This document shows positions 59,216 through 64,000 of a stretch of DNA of 64,000 nt, in pieces. The number at the start of each line of letters is the position of its first letter. The first letter of the stretch is position 1. The notes beneath the pieces were generated by a model. That model did no database searches. It was not told where the DNA came from and saw nothing but the letters and a program-made list of their open reading frames with translations. The translations under genes and the position numbers were made by a program. The stretch is from Georhizobium profundi. GTDB taxonomy: Bacteria > Pseudomonadota > Alphaproteobacteria > Rhizobiales > Rhizobiaceae. The stretch is taken from contig NZ_CP032509.1 of assembly GCF_003952725.1 (NCBI RefSeq), positions 496,001 to 560,000 on the forward strand, in the 5' to 3' direction.

Positions 59216-60832
59216 TTAGTGCCGGAAGTGGCGCACACCGGTGAAGACCATAGCGATGCCGGCCTCGTCGGCTGCGGCAATCACCTCGTCGTCGCGCATG
59301 GAGCCGCCCGGCTGGATCACGGCCGTTGCACCGGCTTCGATCGCCGTCAGCAGACCATCGGCGAAGGGGAAGAAGGCATCTGACGCCACTACCGAACCAC
59401 GGGTCAGCGGCTCGGGCAGGCCAAGCACTTCGGCGGCATCAATGGCTTTGCGAGCGGCGATGCGCGCGGAGTCGACGCGGCTCATCTGACCCGCACCGAT
59501 GCCGACGGTCGCGCCGTGCTTTGCATAGACGATTGCATTCGATTTCACGTGCTTGGCCACCCGGAAGGCGAAGCGCAGATCGGCCAATTCGGTTTCGCTC
59601 GGTGCCCGCTTGGTGACGATCTTGAGGTCCATTTGATCGACAAGCGCATTGTCGCGGTTCTGGACGAGCAGACCACCGGCTACGGATCGAACCGTCATGC
59701 CGGCAGCGGCAGGATCGGCCAGCGCGCCGGTTGTCATGAGCCGCAGGTTCTTCTTTGCGGCGACGATCGCCATCGCTTCTTCCGTGGCGGATGGCGCGAT
59801 GATCACCTCGATGAAGATCTCCGTAATCGCGCGGGCAGCTTCCGCATCGAGCTCGGTGTTGAGCGCGACGATGCCGCCGAATGCCGATGTCTGGTCGCAG
59901 ACGAGCGCCTTTCGGTAGGCTTCCAGCGCTGACGGACCGACGGCCACGCCGCACGGGTTGGCGTGCTTGATGATCGCGCAGGCCGGGCCGGACGCAGCGG
60001 CGAACTCGCTGACGAGCTCGAAGGCAGCATCGGTATCGTTGATGTTGTTGTAGGAGAGCGCCTTGCCCTGGTGCAGCGTCGCGGTAGCAACGCCGGGGCG
60101 GTGCTCGCCGGTGACGTAGAAGCCAGCCTGCTGGTGCGGGTTCTCGCCGTAGCGCATGACGGTCTTCAACTTCCCGGCAAACGACCGGTGGCGCGGGGCA
60201 GGGAGGTCGAGGGCCTCAGCGAACCAGCCCGAGATCGCCGCATCATAGGCGGCGGTGCGGGCATAGGCCTTGGCTGCGAGTTCCTTGCGGGCAGCAAGCG
60301 GCAGCGCGCCGGAGTGTGCCTCCAGGCCTTCCAGAACTGCGCCATAGTCTTCCGGGTCGGTGACGATCGTCACATAGGCATGGTTCTTCGCCGCGGCGCG
60401 GATCATGGCGGGGCCGCCGATGTCGATGTTCTCGACGCTCGTCTCGTAATCGGCGCCCTTCGCGCGCACCTCTTCGAACGGATAGAGGTTGATCACGGCC
60501 AGATCGATCGGAACGATGCCATGCTTTTGCATCGCCTCGGCGTGCTCGGCGTCGTCACGGATCGCCAGAAGTCCGCCATGCACGCCGGGATGCAGCGTCT
60601 TCACGCGGCCGTCCATGATTTCCGGAAAGCCGGTGACATCGGACACGTCGCGCACGGGCAGACCAGCCTCTGCGATCGCACGGGCCGTTCCCCCCGTCGA
60701 CAGCAGTTCGACGCCGAGTTTCGAGAGCGCGGTCGCAAATTCGATCAGGCCCTGCTTGTCGGAGACCGACAGCAATGCGCGACGAATGGTGACGAGGTCC
60801 GGCGCCGGAACGCGCTTCGATGAAACGGCCAT
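59216..60832 (-). CDS. purH: Bifunctional AICAR transformylase/IMP cyclohydrolase PurH
   Basis: Last two steps of IMP synthesis. 538 residues from the ATG at 60832. The N-terminal MGS-like cyclohydrolase domain ([28 protein letters not shown]) is followed by the transformylase domain with KHANPCGVA, whose Lys-His are catalytic, and YGENPHQ. C-terminal FPFADG and IQPGGS segments are intact. Confidence 0.98.
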   Translation of the reverse strand: MAVSSKRVPAPDLVTIRRALLSVSDKQGLIEFATALSKLGVELLSTGGTARAIAEAGLPVRDVSDVTGFPEIMDGRVKTLHPGVHGGLLAIRDDAEHAEAMQKHGIVPIDLAVINLYPFEEVRAKGADYETSVENIDIGGPAMIRAAAKNHAYVTIVTDPEDYGAVLEGLEAHSGALPLAARKELAAKAYARTAAYDAAISGWFAEALDLPAPRHRSFAGKLKTVMRYGENPHQQAGFYVTGEHRPGVATATLHQGKALSYNNINDTDAAFELVSEFAAASGPACAIIKHANPCGVAVGPSALEAYRKALVCDQTSAFGGIVALNTELDAEAARAITEIFIEVIIAPSATEEAMAIVAAKKNLRLMTTGALADPAAAGMTVRSVAGGLLVQNRDNALVDQMDLKIVTKRAPSETELADLRFAFRVAKHVKSNAIVYAKHGATVGIGAGQMSRVDSARIAARKAIDAAEVLGLPEPLTRGSVVASDAFFPFADGLLTAIEAGATAVIQPGGSMRDDEVIAAADEAGIAMVFTGVRHFRH

Positions 60833-60939
60833 TTTGATCAATCCCCTTGGAGCCGGAACGCGGGAGGGTCTTCCGGCGAATTCGGGGGTCGCCTAGCACA
60901 GCATGGCGCGAGAGGAAACGCTTTGGCGGCAGCCGGCGG

Positions 60940-62631
60940 TCAAACCAGCCGGGTCATCGTCCATTGAACTTCAGGTGTTTGGCCAAGCCGCATCGTGACA
61001 GTGATCTGGGACGAGCGTCGCGGACCGGTGATGTCGGCGAGATAGATGCTGTCTTCGACCGCAGGTTTCGTTTCCACGCATTCGAACGTCCAGCGTTCTC
61101 CGTCGGGTGCCGTCAGGAGAACGTTGCCGCTCGACGCCTGGTTGATCGCAATCTTCGGATGGATGTGGAAGCGTGCGACCGCTACACGCTTGTCGGACGG
61201 CTCCGGATCCTTGTCGCCGCGCCGCAGAATACGATCGCGGCCGACAATCCGCGCGCCGTCCGGCGAGAGGCGGATTTCCCGCTCGTGATAAAGGCCGAAC
61301 CGGGCGAGATAGCCATCATGCCGGGCAACGAAGCCCTGGTTGCCCGTGTCGCTGTCGATGCGCTCCAGCGAGACGGTGCGGATGCCGCCGATCATGATGG
61401 GTCCAAGAAAGCGCGACTGCGACTGCCGGCTGGAGGAGGTGTCCTGAACGACAACAGTCGAATGCGCAGCGGTGGAGCGCGCCAGCGACTGGAATTCGCG
61501 GCTTGCCGCAACGGGCATGCCGGAATTGACGATGAAGCGGTTGCGGCCGGATGACATTTCGAAGGCGAGACAGCCCGCGTGCGCCCGTGTCGACAGGATG
61601 CCGGGCGGTGGGCTGCCCGTATCGGCGATGACGACCGTCGGTCCGCATTCGAGACGCTGGTAACCGAGATGCGGCGCGGCCTTGAAGGTACGGCCGGTGC
61701 TTTCGTCATAGCGCAATACGCACAGCAATCGGTCGGCGGACACCGATGTCGCGCCGTTGAAGAGTGCCAGCTCGCCATTCGAGTGCCGGAAAAAACGCAG
61801 TGCCGGAAACATGCGGTCGATCGCGGGGATCAGCTTCTTCGGCAAAGTCTGGCCGAGATTGATGTAGGTCTGGCGCAGCGGCAGCAGGTCGCACAGCAGG
61901 TCGAGCGCGACTTCGGGCGAGCGCGAGACATGCCCGCCATCGGCGAGGATCTGCCAGTCGAGTTCGAGGTCGAGGTTTTTTGCCGCTGTCCGGATGGCGG
62001 CGGGGCTTGCCGGCATCGCGAGTGTCGCCATCGCCAGGGCGATGCGCACCTTCAGGCGCGTTTCGCCATTCGGCGTGGTCGGCGCGATATGGCGCAGATA
62101 GCGGACCTGGAACGCGAGGCTTTTCAGGAAGCGCCGGTAGAAGCCGTGATCGGACCCTTTGAGAACCACGGTGGAATGGGACATCCAGGCGAGCACACGC
62201 TCGGCCATGATCTCCGGCCGCCAGCCGGCGCCATCGACCCGCCGTCCATGGATCGTGATCCACTCGTCGACCAACGCGCGCGCGTTGGAGAAGGCAAGCT
62301 CGGTGTTGGCGGCACGCAGATGCCGAAGCCAGCGGAACGAATGCAGCCGCTCGGCGAATTCTTCCGACGGAAGGTCCACGATAAAGGGGGAGTCGCCGTA
62401 GGTCTCGAAGACCTGACCTGCCAAGGGGAACCGGCCTGCGTAAATTTCGTCTGCGATGTGGCGGTCTGCCATGCGCAGATCGGTCGGCGCAACGATCAGC
62501 CGATCGGGAGTCATGCCGGCAAAACGGAATGCGGTCACCCTGCCGAGGGCGACGCGCCGGTAAAAGCGACGCCAGACCTCCTCAGCGTAGAGACGCAGCG
62601 AACGCCGCGTGTCTGAAAGTGCCAATGTCAA
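60940..62631 (-). CDS. Heparinase II/III-family protein
   Basis: 563 residues. The N-terminal alpha/alpha toroid region is followed by the heparinase II/III domain (GYQRLECGPTVVIADTGSPPPG, HAGCLAFEMSSGRNRFIVNSG, AHSTVVVQDTSS). The family cleaves uronic-acid polysaccharides by beta-elimination. No signal peptide is visible, so a periplasmic role is not obvious. It sits between rsmB and purH. I infer a role in processing a self-made polysaccharide, not heparin degradation. Confidence 0.85.
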   Translation of the reverse strand: MTLALSDTRRSLRLYAEEVWRRFYRRVALGRVTAFRFAGMTPDRLIVAPTDLRMADRHIADEIYAGRFPLAGQVFETYGDSPFIVDLPSEEFAERLHSFRWLRHLRAANTELAFSNARALVDEWITIHGRRVDGAGWRPEIMAERVLAWMSHSTVVLKGSDHGFYRRFLKSLAFQVRYLRHIAPTTPNGETRLKVRIALAMATLAMPASPAAIRTAAKNLDLELDWQILADGGHVSRSPEVALDLLCDLLPLRQTYINLGQTLPKKLIPAIDRMFPALRFFRHSNGELALFNGATSVSADRLLCVLRYDESTGRTFKAAPHLGYQRLECGPTVVIADTGSPPPGILSTRAHAGCLAFEMSSGRNRFIVNSGMPVAASREFQSLARSTAAHSTVVVQDTSSSRQSQSRFLGPIMIGGIRTVSLERIDSDTGNQGFVARHDGYLARFGLYHEREIRLSPDGARIVGRDRILRRGDKDPEPSDKRVAVARFHIHPKIAINQASSGNVLLTAPDGERWTFECVETKPAVEDSIYLADITGPRRSSQITVTMRLGQTPEVQWTMTRLV

Positions 62632-62756
62632 ATCGACCCCGTGACCCTTGCATCAGGCCGGATTGGCCAAGTGATTCTCATGCATAGCGAGTCTGAGGGC
62701 AATTCGTTAAAACAAATGACAAAATTGCCGGAGATCGGCGGCGCAGATGGTCAAAT

Positions 62757-64000
62757 TCAGCGACGACGCAGGATTGCGGCGAAAAATCCGTCGAGGCCGG
62801 ACGTTTCCGGCGTGTCGCCCTGCATCATGGCTGGGGTCGTTCGGAAAAAGCCTTCCTTCGTGATCGCTTCCTCGAGACCCGGCCAGTCGGTCGGGTCGAC
62901 CGCGACCAGTTCCACATCGTCGCGCTTGGCGAGGCAGGCCTTCATCAGTGTCTCGCCCTCGGACGGGTCGAGCGAGCAATTGGCGAAGACAAGTTTGCCG
63001 CCGGACTTTACGAGACCGATCGCCGCGTCGAGCAGGTCGGCCTGCAGGGATGCGAGTTTGGCGACGTCTTCGGCCGACTTCGTCCACGGCACGTCGGGAT
63101 GGCGGCGGATCGTGCCGGTGGACGAGCAAGGCGTATCGAGGAGCACTGCATCGAATGTTCGATTGCCGGCTGTCTTGCGAAAATCGCCCACGATCGTTTC
63201 GACCTTCAAGCCTAACCGATCCATGTTTTCGCCAAGACGGCGCAAGCGATTGGCAGAGAGATCGAACGCCGTGACCTTGCCGCCGCCGGCTGCAAGCTGC
63301 GCGGTCTTGCCGCCCGGGGCTGCGCAGAGGTCGGCGACCGCAAGGCCTTCGATATCGCCGAAGAGCCGAGCGGGGATGGATGCGGCCGCATCCTGAACCC
63401 ACCAGGCGCCTTCATCGAAGCCTTCAAGCTCAGGGATCGCACCGTGGGCTGCGGGGAGTCGAACGCTGCCGGTGGCAACGACGATGCCGCCGAGGCGCTC
63501 GGCCCAACCTGCCGCATCGGATTTCACCGTCAGGTCGAGCGGTGGAGCAAACCGGTGCGCGTCCAAAATGCGCCTGGCATGCTCTTTTCCATAGTGGCTT
63601 TGCAGCATGTCGACCAACCAGGGCGGACCGCCCGCCGCCTGGTCCTTGACCTGCTCGAGCACGGCCTGTCCTTCACGCGACAGGCGGCGGAGGACGGCGT
63701 TCGCGAGGTTTGCGAAGCGGCGGCTGCGGGGGTCCGCATGAGTCTGTTCCACCGCGAGATCGACGGCGGCACGATCGGGAATGTCCAGGAAGAGAATCTG
63801 CGTGGCGGCTACGATCAGGATGTGACGCAGCGAGCGCGCACCATCGGGCAGCTTGCGATCGACCATCGCATCGATGGCCGCGTCGAGGACCGGCAGGTTG
63901 CGCAGCGCGGTCAGCAGGATGGCGCGCACAAGCGACTGATCGGCCGGCGGCAGGGCGCGATAGGTCGCGTTGCCGTTTTCAGGCTCGAGCAAACCATCAA
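62757..64000 (-). CDS. rsmB: 16S rRNA m5C967 methyltransferase RsmB, 5' end beyond window
   Basis: The frame is open to the last base, so the start lies outside; the TTG at 63992 is an internal Leu codon (DGLLEPENG). N-terminal NusB-like helical domain (about residues 1-130) followed by the SAM methyltransferase domain: ADLCAAPGGKT, DTPCSSTGT and the second catalytic Cys in ANCSLDPSEGE. This is the Fmu/RsmB arrangement. The final residues AAILRRR are normal. Downstream is a 125-nt gap, then the heparinase-like gene. Confidence 0.94.
   Translation of the reverse strand, partial: DGLLEPENGNATYRALPPADQSLVRAILLTALRNLPVLDAAIDAMVDRKLPDGARSLRHILIVAATQILFLDIPDRAAVDLAVEQTHADPRSRRFANLANAVLRRLSREGQAVLEQVKDQAAGGPPWLVDMLQSHYGKEHARRILDAHRFAPPLDLTVKSDAAGWAERLGGIVVATGSVRLPAAHGAIPELEGFDEGAWWVQDAAASIPARLFGDIEGLAVADLCAAPGGKTAQLAAGGGKVTAFDLSANRLRRLGENMDRLGLKVETIVGDFRKTAGNRTFDAVLLDTPCSSTGTIRRHPDVPWTKSAEDVAKLASLQADLLDAAIGLVKSGGKLVFANCSLDPSEGETLMKACLAKRDDVELVAVDPTDWPGLEEAITKEGFFRTTPAMMQGDTPETSGLDGFFAAILRRR

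Noticed and set aside
59541..59554. TTTCACGTG inside purH as a further parS
   Set aside because: Only the central part matches; the right half-site is degenerate, so it is below the 14/16 level of the accepted sites.

Overview
The window is a contiguous stretch of GC-rich housekeeping chromosome from an alphaproteobacterium of the order Hyphomicrobiales (Rhizobiales). The evidence is gene content and order: a trpFBA-accD-folC block, divL beside ahcY, chvG-chvI beside pckA, the manX/ptsH/hprK regulatory PTS set, hisB/hisH/hisA/hisF/hisE, hslVU, secB-fxsA, and hemE-hemJ-rho-mnmE-mnmG-rsmG-parA-parB. A genus cannot be assigned from the sequence alone. Nothing in it looks plasmid- or phage-borne. 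I found no tRNA, rRNA, IS element, prophage or CRISPR array.

Layout. 0-6 kb (+): end of a YgjP-like metallohydrolase gene, then trpF-trpB-trpA, accD and folC. 6-20 kb (-): trxA, addA, addB, a MurU-like nucleotidyltransferase, a TsaE-AmgK fusion, divL and ahcY. 19.7-23.5 kb (-): ptsH (HPr), an EIIA-Man protein, short hprK, and the chvG-chvI two-component system. 23.9-27.8 kb (+): pckA, arfB, an AlkB-like oxygenase and a PAP2 membrane enzyme. 27.8-32.5 kb (-): coaA and hisE, F, A, H, a DUF2628 gene and hisB. 32.7-35.8 kb (+): hslV, hslU and a DUF1402 secreted protein. 35.8-38.5 kb (-): XRE regulator, Smr protein, mltA and a Tim44-like protein. 38.7-39.9 kb (+): fxsA and secB. 40-43.6 kb (-): dnaQ, coaE, aroE, maf and ppsR. 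43.6-44.0 kb: non-coding, candidate chromosomal replication origin. 44-52.6 kb (+): hemE, hemJ, rho, mnmE, mnmG, rsmG, parA and parB. 52.6-56.9 kb (-): holA (frameshifted), lptE and leuS. 57-59.2 kb (+): yggS and an MFS transporter. 59.2-64 kb (-): purH, a heparinase-like gene and rsmB, which runs off the window.

How it fits together. The segment looks like the origin-proximal part of the main chromosome. The ppsR-hemE interval carries DnaA-box-like sequences and seven GANTC (CcrM) sites in about 400 bp. Genes are divergent around it. parAB lies 7-9 kb away, with one perfect parS inside rsmG and two 14/16 matches in the mnmE-mnmG gap and in leuS. The cell-cycle factor DivL, with tyrosine in place of the phospho-acceptor histidine, is also present, and its upstream region has a CtrA-type half-site next to a GANTC site.

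Points needing a second look: holA is split by an apparent single-base loss in a C5 run; AccD has lost three of its four zinc-ribbon cysteines; the TsaE-AmgK fusion next to MurU suggests a peptidoglycan-sugar salvage route; the DUF1402 protein carries lysozyme-like motif spacing; there are palindromic operator candidates before ahcY and pckA; and a short dispersed intergenic repeat occurs twice. I found no clearly new multi-gene system. The novelty is at the level of single genes and sites.
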